Source: Ptychodera flava
Taxonomy: Eukaryota; Hemichordata; Enteropneusta; Ptychoderidae
Direction: 5' to 3'
DNA: 64,000 nucleotides
Assembly: GCF_041260155.1 (NCBI RefSeq)
Contig: NC_091944.1
Span: 12,899,272 to 12,963,271 of the forward strand
Under the pieces are notes generated by a model. It made no database searches. It was not told the origin of the DNA and saw only the letters and a program-made list of their open reading frames with translations. The position numbers and the translations under genes were made by a program. The first letter of the stretch is position 1. Every line of letters begins with the position of its first letter. Below, piece by piece: positions 14,155 through 28,000 of the stretch.

Positions 14155-14287
14155 TTAAAGTGCGACCTGGGTGGCATCAACATCACAGCGCCAACCAGCA
14201 GTGATGCCTCTTGGATTGCCAGCATCAATGTTGAACCTTTGACCTTGGCCACTAGTGTCATCTCTTGGTAATTCCATGATATCATTA
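14155..14287 (-). CDS. Gene A exon 15: propeller closure and stop
   Basis: Acceptor tttcttctag, phase 2, then 43 codons to TAA (NDIMELPRDD ... GNPRGITAGW ... ATQVAL). Phase selects this frame over a longer open frame that overlaps it. The protein ends after the sixth blade with no further module. Confidence 0.75.
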
Positions 14288-14393
14288 CTAGAAGAAAAAT
14301 AAAGACGATAATTGGCGTCAACATAGAACAACAATCCGTGCTTACGTTCACACAAGCACGCAAGCCTGTATACGTATACATAACTATGTAAGC

Positions 14394-14439
<46 letters not shown>

Positions 14440-17400
14440 ATGTATGTATGTATGTATGTATGTATGTATGTATGTATGTATGTATGTATCTATGTATCTA
14501 AGTATCTATGTATCTATGTATCTATGTATTTTTGCATATGTGTTGCGGGGTTGGTTTGAAACTTGGCAGGCAGGTACGATATCAGAAAGTACAAACTTAC
14601 AGCTCAGTACTTATCCAGTATATGCTATCCTCAGTGAAGGCGATGTCAAATGGTCTTCTGCCTTCACTTGTTACAACTTCACGCTCTGACGTAGCTAAGT
14701 CAAGGCATTCAATTGTGGATACTGAAATGCAATTTGAAAGAGAGAAAGTAACTCTATAAATGTTCTTGATATTATGATTTGTGACGAAGTATGGTGTACT
14801 TTGTGGCAAATGATGCCGTCATGATTTATGGTAGTTCTATATGGTCACTCCGACATAGTTTTATTACTGGCAGGTGTCTCTTCAGAACTATCTACTATAC
14901 CCTTCTCGATCTTTTATAAGACGTCTCTTTTCTCTTGTTTATTGTCAACTGTGCAAAATGCACCTTTGGAACGTATGCCGTTTTTCTAGCGTGTCCAGCA
15001 TATTTTTTATAATGTAACAGTGGTACGTCATCGGGCTTCATTGCCGCATGCGGCAGTGCGCACTTTGTAATGAACAGACATATCAAGAAAGTTCTCACTT
15101 GTGAGGAAGTGAGTGTCTGCATTCGATGTATTGTAGTAAAAAGTCACAGCAGTTTGAACAATCTCTAATTATACAAACAAACGTATCATCTCACCTCCAT
15201 CGCACCAGCAAAGTTGGTCAGTATACTGATCATATTTCAAACCCGACAGAGCATCAAGTCCATCTACCAGTATAGTTGAATTCGCACCATCTAAAGTTGC
15301 CCTTTCGATGCCATACTCTGTCGTTGCCAGATCCACTCTGTGCTCATACCCCCAGTACATAAATCTATTGGAAAATATCTTAAAGTAATTAGGGGAAAAC
15401 AATCACGGTATTTCTTGAGTGGAATTTGCGCTGTGTCCTTCTTATCTCAGCAAATATTTTATATCGCCTTTCTTGCAGAATCAATATCACGGTAATACGC
15501 ACCTAGAAACAGAAAGTTTTTAAGCTTTTGCTCAATCCTTCCTCGCGAAAACCTTAAACAACTCGCCTCGTAACCTAATATACAATTAGGTGTCACCGTA
15601 TAGACTATGTATCAAATACTCAAATTATCTCCATTAGGATGGTTAAGTTTTCGATTTCAAAACGTTTTCAAAACAAGAAGATGGTAAAACTTCATTCAGT
15701 CCATTACGGTATTATTAAAAAAATTGTAATTCAAAATATTCATCAATGATGCGCGCATTCCAGATAAAGCACATAAACGTTCAAAATAATGTATATTTTT
15801 GTCGTTCCTTATGAGTTAAATCGAACCATTTTACTTATTACAAGTAGCAACTTACTTGGCTTCTCTATTCAATAACATTTCGTTGTACATTTGTCACGTG
15901 TTTTGCATTTCGAAATGTTAACGTTGTCTGTATGAAAGGTCTTACGATATTAATACTAATTAAATGGTTTTATACTTCCTTTTTATCTACATGCCTCGAC
16001 AGCGTATAAGCCTTTATTTTGGTACTTCTTACGTCATAGGGATGAGTAACTCTAATGGTCTGATGTCAGTAATACTATCTTGCTAGCTTAGAGCTACTCA
16101 AGTCCTGCAGTTGCTGTGCACAAAATGCTTATATGATCAAGCATATATCAAGGACTACCAAACTTGACTCTTGCCTTTGCTGAGATTAACTACAACATTG
16201 ACAACCTGCAGTCGCCAAACAAGCAAATATGGCCTCACCCTGCGTCTGGGTTTACTGCGACAGCTAGGGGGTCACGTCGTTCTGTATCACCCAGCAAGTC
16301 CAAAGTGACCGACGAACCATCCAGTGAGGCAGACGCAATAAGTTCGTGCTCATTATCAGCCCAGTAGACATTGCCATTGACCCAATCAACGGCTACATCT
16401 GTTGGTATCTCCACTCCTAGACAATGGCAAAACACAACATTAATCCTTTTGTAGTGGCTATTCTTTTTAGAATTGAAAGGGGTCTATCTAAAGAGTTTAT
16501 GTCATCTCAAAGACAATCACGGTACTTTTAGTGTTTTGAAGAATACTATTCATCCAATTTATTCTTAAAGAGGCACTCCCACTTTGTAACATTTTTAAAA
16601 CACTTTGTAACATTTTTAAAACACATTTAATGCCAACGGTCGATATTTGACTTGGCGACTGCGCGCGGATCGCGAGATATCGATAAAAACATGTCATTTC
16701 CCGAGCGTTTTTTCACATCCCGAAGTTTTACGATCGTTCTAATTTTGACTCGAAATCCCCCGAAGGTTTGTTGTCGGTGTGTGCTGATTGACGATATTCT
16801 AGGGAGTCTACAATAAGTTCGAACTGACGCAATTAATTTACTTCCCACTGCAAAGACTTTATATACAGCATTATGCCTTTACCTCAGGTAAGTTTTTAAA
16901 AACTACTCCTTAGTTTTTGTCGTTTTCATTATTCTAAATCGGTTGTATTATATTTTTAACCAATACCACATAAAACATCAGTTTTTACATGTCAAATATT
17001 AGCCTCCTCCGATGACTACATTTTGTCGTCTGCCACACAGTACGCCGCGCGCGTGGTATGCGCGCGTGGCATGCGTCTATGCATATCACGCGGCGGCCGC
17101 TATGTATCAACCGCACGTGACTGTGCTAGTCACCTTTGCCAATTCTGGTGGAATCAGCAAAAATTGTTTTTCGTTTACAGGCCAAGTCAGTAAGACTCAG
17201 CTTTCTCCAACAGGCCATGACCGATCACCGACGCCAGTGGTACTGTGGCGTATACAGCAGCGTCAGCGTAGACTCGTACTCCATAGCTTAGTTGACAATG
17301 GCCCCAGTGCCGAACGTTCGATGTTCGGAAGCTGAATTTAGGTGGGCCACCGGAATACAAACTTTTACTTTTTTGAAGACATGTTTTTATCGATATCTCG

Positions 17401-18953
17401 CGATCCGCGCGCAGTCGCCTCGTCAAATATCGACCGTTGGCATTAAAACAATGTGCTTTAAAAATGTACCAAGTGTGAGTGCCTCTTTAATATACGATTG
17501 ATGGTGAAGGAACAGAAGTCATTAAAATAGATGACCAAGCATGAAAGGAACACACTCCTTGACATGGTGACCATATTATCCTATGTGTGTGTCTCTCTCG
17601 GTCCCACATCGCAATTCTTCACTTTCCATTGAATTTTAAATGCATAGAAATGATTCTGTTTCTGTTCAATACAAATATGTTCTCTTTTTGATTAACACAA
17701 GAGAATCTGCAAACTTCCGAACTATAACTACGCTAGAATGCAAGATTGAACTATAACCAATTGTGGACCAATTGTGACTTTTTAAAATTCACTGTATTAA
17801 TCATCAATCACCTGTCTCAACTATGGTTTCCTCTTCTGTAATCTTCCCGTCTTCCAGTTTACCACGAAAAATGGCATTCTGTTCAACACTCGACCAAAAT
17901 AAGTAGCCACTGGTACAATCATAGTCTATCCCATAGGCTCCATCGCTCTGGGATAACATCTGTGGATCACCGCCAGCCACGATGCTATATATTCCACTCA
18001 GTGAATCGCTGTAAAATATCTTAACTAAAAATAGAATGGTCAAGATGGTATTAAAAGATCGTTATGTTAAAACTAATTACAGCGATGTGCCGTCTTCAAA
18101 ATAAAACCGGATCTCGCAACCAATGCAACGACCAAAAATCCATCTTCAGATTGCAACTGCCATTTCACCTTTTCTAGCCATCATGATATCGTCCTATTCA
18201 TGGAAAGGATATTTTCACCGATAAGTATGATATGTTGGAAGATATCTGCATGTTAAATCGAATAACTCATCATGTGCAGAAATGAAAATAATATCACTGA
18301 TAATAATTGAATAGAGAGAACAACTGTCCTTACCAGTACATGTTTTACCATCTGCGTTCAGTGCAAATCCGGTTTCACAGAGACAATTGAATGAAGCCTC
18401 CGTATTTTTGCAGATTTGTTCACAGCCGCCATCATCAGTCATGCATTCGTCAATATCTGTGTGCGGAAGGAAGAACAATTGTCGCTGTTAGAGTTTCCGT
18501 CCTAGTTCGTGTATACGATTTCATTCCGTCTGCGGGAAAAAGAATGCCAATATTGCCCGCTCATTATGATTAACATCCGGGACATATAATAACCTCATTA
18601 CGGTATAACCATCTACGCTGACCCATTGCTTGGCCCGTAAAGGATGAGACCGCACGACAAACTCCTGATGAATTCTTCATTGCAGAGGTATTACCACTTC
18701 TGTTTGGCGTTTGCGTAAAGTCTATAATCCACTTGATGTGAAGGAGCTTGCAGCTGTTGAAAAGTTGCCTTTGGATGTTTGTAATTTTGCATTCCAGAGT
18801 TTTAGTATTCAGAAGGATAAAGATTCCCTTCCGCCGCTAGTATACAATACATGGTCCACAAAGGACATCAAAATGTCCTGTCAACCTTCTAGACCCAGTG
18901 ATGCCTTGGTACCTGGGTCTCTCAAGGGAAACTTTCTGTAAACATCTGATTAG

Positions 18954-19038
<85 letters not shown>

Positions 19039-22000
19039 GGTCCTATTAAATTATAAGAAGAAAGTAATTGTTAGTATCTATAAGAAATATTAATATTTGG
19101 TTATGTGCCACTTCTTGCCATACTTTATACTGTGATTCCTATACATTGGCTTGTTACGGCCAAACATACCATCACATGTTTTAGCATCGTCATTAAGGAG
19201 ATATCCTTCATCGCAAGAGCAATTGAAATATGGCTGTTGGTTGTGACAAATCTGTTCACAGTCATTTGCGTCGGTGGAACACTCGTCTATATCTAAAAAT
19301 TCAAAATCATAAATTTACAAATCGATTCACGCAATTGTTTCACAGAATTGGTGGCCGGCAGATTGTTACGTACAACAGTAGCTATATCAAATAGCTTTAT
19401 TACACAAGGATGTCTGAATAAACGATTGCTGAAGTAACATCTGTACAGTCACGATTTACGCTGTAGACATCGATCCCACCTTGAGAAATTAACAAAATTT
19501 GCTTAACACATAATCAAGTCGAAGTTAGTTGCATTTTACCAGTTTACTTATTGAAAGCGCGTGTTACAGCAGACCTGTTTTAGATTAAACATAACCAAGT
19601 TTTTAGATGTATTAAGACACCACATCTATTGTTAACTCGATATGTCAAAGTTCTTTGTGATGACTAAACATACCATCACAAGTTTTTCCATCGTCATTAA
19701 GGAGATAGCCTTCGATACAAGAACAATTGAAAAACGGTTCTTGGTTATTGCATATCTGTTCACAGTTATTGGTTTCTGTAGTGCACTCGTCAATATCTAG
19801 AAATTAAAAATGATTGATCATATAAATGTGCTAAAAGTCACTCCTATAGTATTGAAGCTAGGCGGGTGGCTCTATATACTAGACGCATGGCCTGACTCTG
19901 AGATGACAAACCATCGAATTAACTGTACTTTTCATTTTTTATCATTCTAGTCGGGGCCAGAATTCACTAGTAAACAATAACAATGCAGTCTACACGTGAA
20001 AAAAACTGCATTGACAAGCTCAACACTGTGTATCTCAACATGTTTGGTGAGTAGAACAAGAAAATGTACAAACTTTGTGAACTAACCTTCAAAAGTTACA
20101 AATTATGACCCTTTAATTGGTATGACTATATATAACATAAAATAACATCGCAAAACTTGTCCCTATGTTAGTTTGTCTAATGGAGGCAAAACCTAGGCAC
20201 AAGGAACATATCTTGGTAAGGGAGCATTCGTTATTTACGGGAGGGGGCAGTGACATCAGTCAAATTTTAGAAATTTCATTTGGACGGGGGGGGGGGTAGC
20301 TTTTTACGTTTCATTTGTCGCTCAAATTCCACCGGCCCCCCTCCCTGTAAATAACGAATGCTCGGTAAATCCAACGTTGAAGCACACATATAAATTTCAA
20401 ATGGCATACAAAGTACAAAGGTTGACATACCACCACATGTTTTACCATCGTCATTAAGCAGATAGCCCTCGAAACAAGAGCAATTGAAAAACGGTTCTTG
20501 GTTAAGGCATATCTGTTCACAGTCATTGGCTTCGGTAGTACACTCGTCAATGTCTAGAAATTAAAAATGATAGGTCATATAAATGCTCGAAAAGTCATTC
20601 CTATTATATCTGAGTAAGGCAGGTCACTCTGTATACCATACAAGACACAAGGCATGACATCGCTACTTGTTTGTATGGGAGCCTTGTAATGACAAGTCAT
20701 CGAATAAACATTACTCTTTATCATTTATCATTCTAGTCCGGACTGGAATTCACTATAGTCAACAATAACAATACAGTCTTCACTTAAACAAGAGCTGAGT
20801 TGATAAGCTCAACACTTATCTCTACATAGTTTGGCGAGCAGAAAAAAAATATCTAAATTAAGAAAATTGTGAAATAAACATCAAAAGTTTCAACTTATGA
20901 CCCTTTAATCGGTATGAGTACATATAATATGAAATCGCAAAACTTGTTCCTATGTTAGTATGTGTAATGGAGGCGAGACCGAGGCGAGAGGAACATATCT
21001 TTGTAAACCCAACACGGTAGCACAGATATAAACTTCAAGTGTACATACGACGTACAAACTTAAAGGTTGACATACCGCCACATGTTTTACCATCGTCATT
21101 AAGCAGATAGCCTTCGAAACAAGAGCAATTGAAAAACGGTTCTTGGTTAAGGCATATCTGTTCACATTTATTGGCTTCGGTAGAACATTCATCTTCATCT
21201 AAAATTAAAAATTATAGTTATGACCCTTTAAACGCGTTTAAAGTCAATCCTACTGTAGCAAGTCGTTCTACATTAATTAGGCGAAGGGCAACATATTGAT
21301 AATAATCACGAACTTTGTAATGACAATTCATTGAGTGAAAAAAACTAAACAAAATGGCTAACAAAACAAACGATAATAACGCATAAAATTTTTCACTATA
21401 TCTGTTTGGATAAATACACATAATACACGTGCTTTGACATGATCTGCCCACTAGTTGGACCAGTTACTTTAGCTATCGTACGGATCACCTTGCGCTGGCA
21501 CACAAGTCTTTGTGAATTGCTATATAGCATATCAAATGATTATACAACCAAGGATGTGTATTTATTAACTTCATGCCTTACAAAATTACAAAATTACAAA
21601 ATTACAAAAAAAACCCTTGGAGACGACAACAAACTAGTTCATTTAAAGGAAAGTTAAGATCAGAAGAAACTTGCGTTATGGCTATATTTACGTACAACAT
21701 TAAAATAAATGGTTCTCACATCATTATTACCGATGGCAGTAACAATTAGGTGAGCCATCGAGTTTTATAGTCTCAAACTTTCCTTCAAGAGAGAAAGCTT
21801 CCACTAAGTGCAAAGGTTGACATACCATCACATGTTTTGCCATCATCGTTAAGCAGGTAACCTTCATAGCAAGAACAATTGAAAAACGGTTCTTGGTTCA
21901 TACATATCTGTCCACAGTCATTAGCTTCGGTAGAACACTCGTCAATATCTAGAAAAATTGAAAATTGAACTTCATAAAATGATTTTTTCTTTCCAATCCT

Positions 22001-25000
22001 TACGTGTTTCCGTTTCTATCCAGCAAATGCCGAAACAGCTGTGAGAAACAACGAGTTTTTTCGCTACCCTTGCCAAGTCTAATATGTGTAATTAAAATCG
22101 AGATTGCCTCTAAATAGGCCAAATTAAGTATACTCTACTTTACCATGCCGTTGAAATAGCAACATTCATATTATATACATGTGGCTGACAACATCTCTTG
22201 AACTTGGCAGAGTTACGATTGTGCATCATATTACCATGCCCTGTCTATCGCATTTTGATCGGTTGAGCTGAACCACGTGACTGACCACAAATACACAGTA
22301 AATGGTTTGTTTACATGACCGTTAATATGAATAATAAGATTAACAACTCAAAGTATCGTAACTTTACAGCTGAAACGTAAATCATAATCAATCACAAAAT
22401 AAAATGGAACTCTTGTGGGCCAAGTTGAGATACTTTTTTCTGAAAACATCTCCAAATTTGCCAAATTGTTACAGCGCGTGTGACAGTGCGTCGTGTATTG
22501 CTCAGTTCTGGGGCCCAGTTGTCGTTATCTTGGGACATTTTTGAAAATTTTGACGGTTTTCTTAGGTTTGTTGATACTATAATGGAAATAACAGACTCCG
22601 CCCTGACCATTAACGTCTATTTATGGGTGCGGGCTAGAAGAAAGCCAAAATTAACGGGCTCGTCAAGCGTCGCCCGTTAAATTTTGGCTTTCCTCTGGCC
22701 CTTGCCCATAAATAAACGTTAATGGTCATCCGTTATTTCTATAATTTGTATTTTACTCGTTAACCATCATACATGTATTGAATGTTTAAATATGTTGTAT
22801 GCCTCACGATCATTGCACCTTCACTTGAACGTGAGCAATTTTTGTCAACTACACCGATTTTCATTACAACCGTCAACTGAAAGATATTGAACACGCTTGT
22901 GATATGATTTGATAACAGTCAGAATCGAACACGAAATTTTGCAAGAACATGAGAACGACTATTTGTTCTTAACTTTTCAACAACCTTTTAACAGTGACTT
23001 AGTTCACAATCGTCACCAAGCCTTTGTCACAGGAAAAATCGAAAAACGGGATAGTGATTAGCTTCGATAGTACGTTCATTTTCATCCTGTAATTAAAAAA
23101 TAATACCATCTGTAAATTCAGTACATTCTCGACCAGACTCAAACTCACAACATACGGCACCTAATCACAAAGTGATGACATCATATGTGTAAATGTGCTG
23201 CAGGTGACTGTCACTTTACCGGATTCGGGCGGGTCGTTCTATCGACATAGTATAGACATACGATAGTAAGTCGATGACTGTCAAGGATATTGTTAATGCA
23301 GGTTTTCGTGAATGAACTGGGATTTTTTTGTTAAACCCACTGTCATTTTTGAAAGCGTATGAATCGTCAATACCGACTCATAATAGAAAAGTGGTATATA
23401 GCGCCGTGTTCTTGCACTCTTACACACACTTGACAGATTGACACATAAACCAAGCGCTGAATCAACCGAATTGAAAGGCCATATGGTATTACACCTTAAA
23501 GTTTTCATCTTTCTCTTGTCTGTAGCAATACCGAACTAAAACTCAGCTGTTTTTTTTAGCACCAAATATTCACAGGAACGTACTGTTATATCATGATAGC
23601 TTTGTTTTCAGAAGAATGTATGAAGCCACTTCCTGCTGCAATATTCTCTAATAACACATCAATAAATGTATTCAAAAACCGAGATAGGAGTGGACTACGT
23701 TGCAACCGATAACTTTGATAAATACACCTTTCAGGACAACCGACCGCGATTTTGCTGATGTGATGTGCTAAACATGAAGTAGTTGTCTGTAGCCCAGACG
23801 TACTGCTGCAGAAACAGAGACCAAATCAAGTGAGCGATCAACAAGGTCTTAAAGATTCCTGTCCGTAAAAGCAGTTTTATCACGTTCATCCCTGGGGTGC
23901 GGGTAAGGAGCGCACATAAGATTCCACTAAGTGCAAAGGTCGACATACCATTGCATGTATTCAGATAGCCTTCATTACAAGAGCAAGTAAAGGACGCCAC
24001 CAGATTGTGACATATCTGCTCGCAATCACCAGCTTCGGTGGTACATTCGTCTATGTCTAAAAATTAAAAAATAATTAAACTGATAAAAGCGTTCGGAGCG
24101 CTCAAATGCGATGCCAAAGTCGAAGCCCTCGGGAAGAAAGATAGGAAAATCAAATTTCACAAAGTTAAATAGACGGAAGTTGACATATGGCTATCGTTGT
24201 AGAACCCAAGTGAGTCAAAATAGATAATATATTTCTCTTTAAGCATATAAAAAAGAATGTCGTACAACCTGTAATCCCTGTCTGTTCTGAAATAAACAAG
24301 AATTTTCGCTCATTTGAATGTTTTATACTTTGATTGATCTAGGCACGCACGATCCCCTTTGCATTGCAATGGCGACTATCAACATTGAGAATGTGAAAAA
24401 TGTACCGATATGAACTGAGAGTCTCAAACATGACATCAGATTCGCTGGCTTACAATAGCAATTACTATGAACATATGAAATGGATCAGAAACGTAAGTAT
24501 ACTTAGCGTTATCTCTGATGTGGACTAGACTAAGTAACCCTTTTTTAACTTTAGCAACTCATAATGCGTTTTGATTTTACGACTACTACCTGTTATGTTA
24601 ACCTCAACTATCAAGGGGGTTGCTTACTTCCTTCGGTCGCACTCACCATTCACTTGTATAAAAATCCTACAACACTTGAGCAACAACTTCTAACGCCATT
24701 ATGTATGGAAACATAAAAATCCAAACGATAATATTGCAGAGCCAAGTTTTTTTCATATATGGCCAGCTTGAAAAATACACGCAAGATAAGTAAGCTTAAT
24801 GAAGCTACTGAATAAAATCCTATCGAATAAGATTTTTAAAGAAAATTCAAGATTTATGGTTATTACAACGAACAGCTGAATACGACTGCTCCTTGATTGC
24901 TTATATATTTATTGTTTTATAAACACTGGCATGAACCTTGCGTCTTAAATGCTTGAAAGAAAAATAAACAAAAAAGGGTATTCTCTTCCCTGTAAACTTC

Positions 25001-28000
25001 TTGCCGAAAAAGACGGTGTCAGAGAAATCAAAATATGTGATTCATAGGAGTCTGTATAGGGTACGATATCATTCATTTCTTATGAGTCCCTTTCCTAAAA
25101 TCTCTGCATGTAACATGTGTTACTTTTTATTTGTACACGTGTTATATGTTATTATTTAAAGGGCCATTATTTATAACTTTTGACCATTTTTTACCTCGGA
25201 AAATTCCATGTTTGAGGCTCATATTTGTTGCAAAATTTTGTTTTACGGAGAAACAAACATGATTAGTGATGTTATAGCCACATAAAACTGCTAATTTTTG
25301 TTCAAACGTGTTGCCCTTCCGAGCTCGTTTGTTGAGGTCTGGCATGCTCAGCGTGCTGGGGAGAACGCAGATATGGTGACGCCGCGAGTCAGCCGGGGCG
25401 ATCACGCGAGATGTACAAGTTCACTTTTATTGCGGGATCAAACAGCATTGCGTCGTGGATTGCCAGACATCTGGCTACGCAAGGTGCTCGGACAATGGAC
25501 TACGACGTAAATACCGGGCATAAGTAATGAATATTATTTTGAAATTGCTGTAAATGGCTCGCGCAGGTGCAGAAGAATGCCTACGTTGCAATCCGCGTGT
25601 CAACAGAGTTTGTATTTCTGTCCGGACAAAAATTGAAATTTTCGTTGTAAAATCACATGTTATTTAGTTGTAGGGCACGTAATGTTTCTGAATAATATGC
25701 GATTCTCTGTTATTTGACAGGCTATTCAACATGAGCCAGTGATCATTTCAATCAAAACTAACGGAAAATCGCCAGAAGATACAGCTAATGGAATTCTTTA
25801 ATATGCATCTGGTCGTGTCCTGGTCAAAAACGGAGATAGGCTCTGAACAGTTACGTTGCTTGGCACCTACTTGTGATTCTCGTTTCAAATACGAACCTCT
25901 TTTGAAGGTTAAAGAAATCAAAACAGCCAATTGTGAATGTCAACATTTTTTCATCCAGTCTGACCTGCATCTTCTTAAATCGATTGGTCTTGGTGTTTGT
26001 CGAAAGAGGGAGTTATCAAATTTAAAATCAAAGGTCTCTAGCATAATTTTTATGAGATGAGTCTCAAATGTAATGTTGTGACAGCTTATTCGAAGTTGAA
26101 GTTGAACAACGTCATGTGGCACATGCGCAAACAACAGGCGAAACTCAAAACCAATTTTAAGTTGACAAAGTACGATAGCATAAGGTAACAAGACAAGACA
26201 TCGTATTTGGATGAATTACAATATAACCGTACATTGAACACAGTACAAGGGAGCAATGGTGAGAAATCATTAACTTAGGGGGACAAAGTTATGTTGAAGG
26301 GTAGAAGCCTCTAGGAGAGCCTCTTTTGTTCACTCGCTGTTTTGATAGTCTATTGTGGACGTACGCCTAAGTTACTGAATGGGCTGGCGTAAGTATTAAC
26401 TAGAGAAATGTAAACCATATTAACGCTTTAATTTCTGAAATTGGATCGCAAGACAATTGATAAAAACTCTCCATAAGTACGTGAAAACTCACCGTCACAA
26501 GATTTGTCATCGTTCGCCAACGAATAACCCTCAAAGCAGGAACATTCCACATTCGTGTCGTTAACCGAAGAACAGTTGTGTTGACAGCCTCCGTTGTTAA
26601 AGGTACAGGGATCTAATCTGGGCAACGGTACTGAAAAGAGAACGCAAAATAGTGCTTCAACAAATTATATCGAATTTGATCAGAAAGTATCCGCGCTCGT
26701 TTGTGGCTTTCTTTTAAATAAAGTGCAATGATTCCACTCGACTTCACAAGAAACGCCCATTAGTTAATGATAGCTTCCATTGACCTACGTATTGTCTATT
26801 TCACTTCGTTATTGACACTCAAATCATTGAATAGCCAGGCGCCCCCTTATTTGACTGAAGTTTTTCATCGAATTACATCAAACACCAGTGATGCCAGTCA
26901 TGGAAATTCGTATTTTCCAAAATCCAAGACTGCTACAGGTCAAAAGTCTTTCTCTTTCCGTGCTGCGAGTACTTGGAATACAATTCCCCCTTCGATCAGA
27001 AACAGTTCAACTTTTTTCACTTTTAAAGTTAAGTTGCGTGATTATCTATTTATGAAGTTTACGAATAAGGGTTCAGATTTAGATCAAAATATTTTCTTCT
27101 GTGATATAATGAAGATGTTTATTCTTATTCATTTTGTACACCAGCTCTACATATATTTTCTATTTATACGCAAGAACTTTTTCGAGGTCTTAGACTACTG
27201 TGATAGAAATTACAATTCATTTGTAACTCAAACTGCCCTCTTTGAATAAAGTCTAATAATAGTAATAATAGGTTACGAAGATATGTTCAAAAACACGCCT
27301 AAATATGTCTGCACCATTACGATGTTTCTTGTGATTTTCACGAGTATTGCCTCCTAATGTAGGCTTCCGATAAAAATATATCGAAGACCTTGGTATGGTG
27401 AATGTGTTCGACATCTGTTAAATTGTCGGGTAGCAGTGTGTTTGTTTACCATATTTAGATCACATTAAAATATTGTTTACGCTAAGTATTGTACAAATTA
27501 TGCCGTTCTGTAATCCGACCAGCGTAGGTAAACTGGCGTCTAGCAGATGGTTGTATTGATAATGCAAATATCATGCTATTTAAAGTTGTTCCTGAATTCA
27601 CTAGACTTAGTACCTTGGAAATGTTTGAATTTTCTTCGATTCAGATATTTTGAAATAGTGCAAATAGAGTTTATCACTAGGGAAATTTGACCTAATTTGA
27701 TAGAGTCCTCGCCATTATTGATTCTTCAAATACAATTTACTTTTGTCATACTGTTCACTTTTAGCAATGATCCCACTCATGTGATAGAAAATTCATTAAC
27801 ATGATTTGCTCGATGTTCGCAAATGAAGTTTTGATCGTCAAATTGTTTATTTACATGCTGAATTTATGGGCGCTTGATTTTTATTAGTATCACTTATATC
27901 TTGTGTGCTGCCTTGTTTTATGAAAACTGCATTTTGATGAAAATATCACTATTTTGAATATTAACATCATGTTTGTTTAACACTAATATCCCGATAATCA

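Noticed and set aside
14097..14381. Longer minus-strand frame overlapping gene A's last exon
   Set aside because: The preceding exon ends in phase 2, which selects the other frame; that frame also continues the propeller pattern (PRGITAGW).
18660..18943. Plus-strand open frame ITTSVWRLRKVYNPLDVKEL in a gene A intron
   Set aside because: Protein-like composition but no recognised family, no phased exon partners, and it runs into the AT repeat. It may be a repeat relic, but I cannot support it.
25156..25520. Possible TTTAAAGGGCC-type element
   Set aside because: The left end resembles the TTAAAGGG tips, but I could not find a matching inverted right end.
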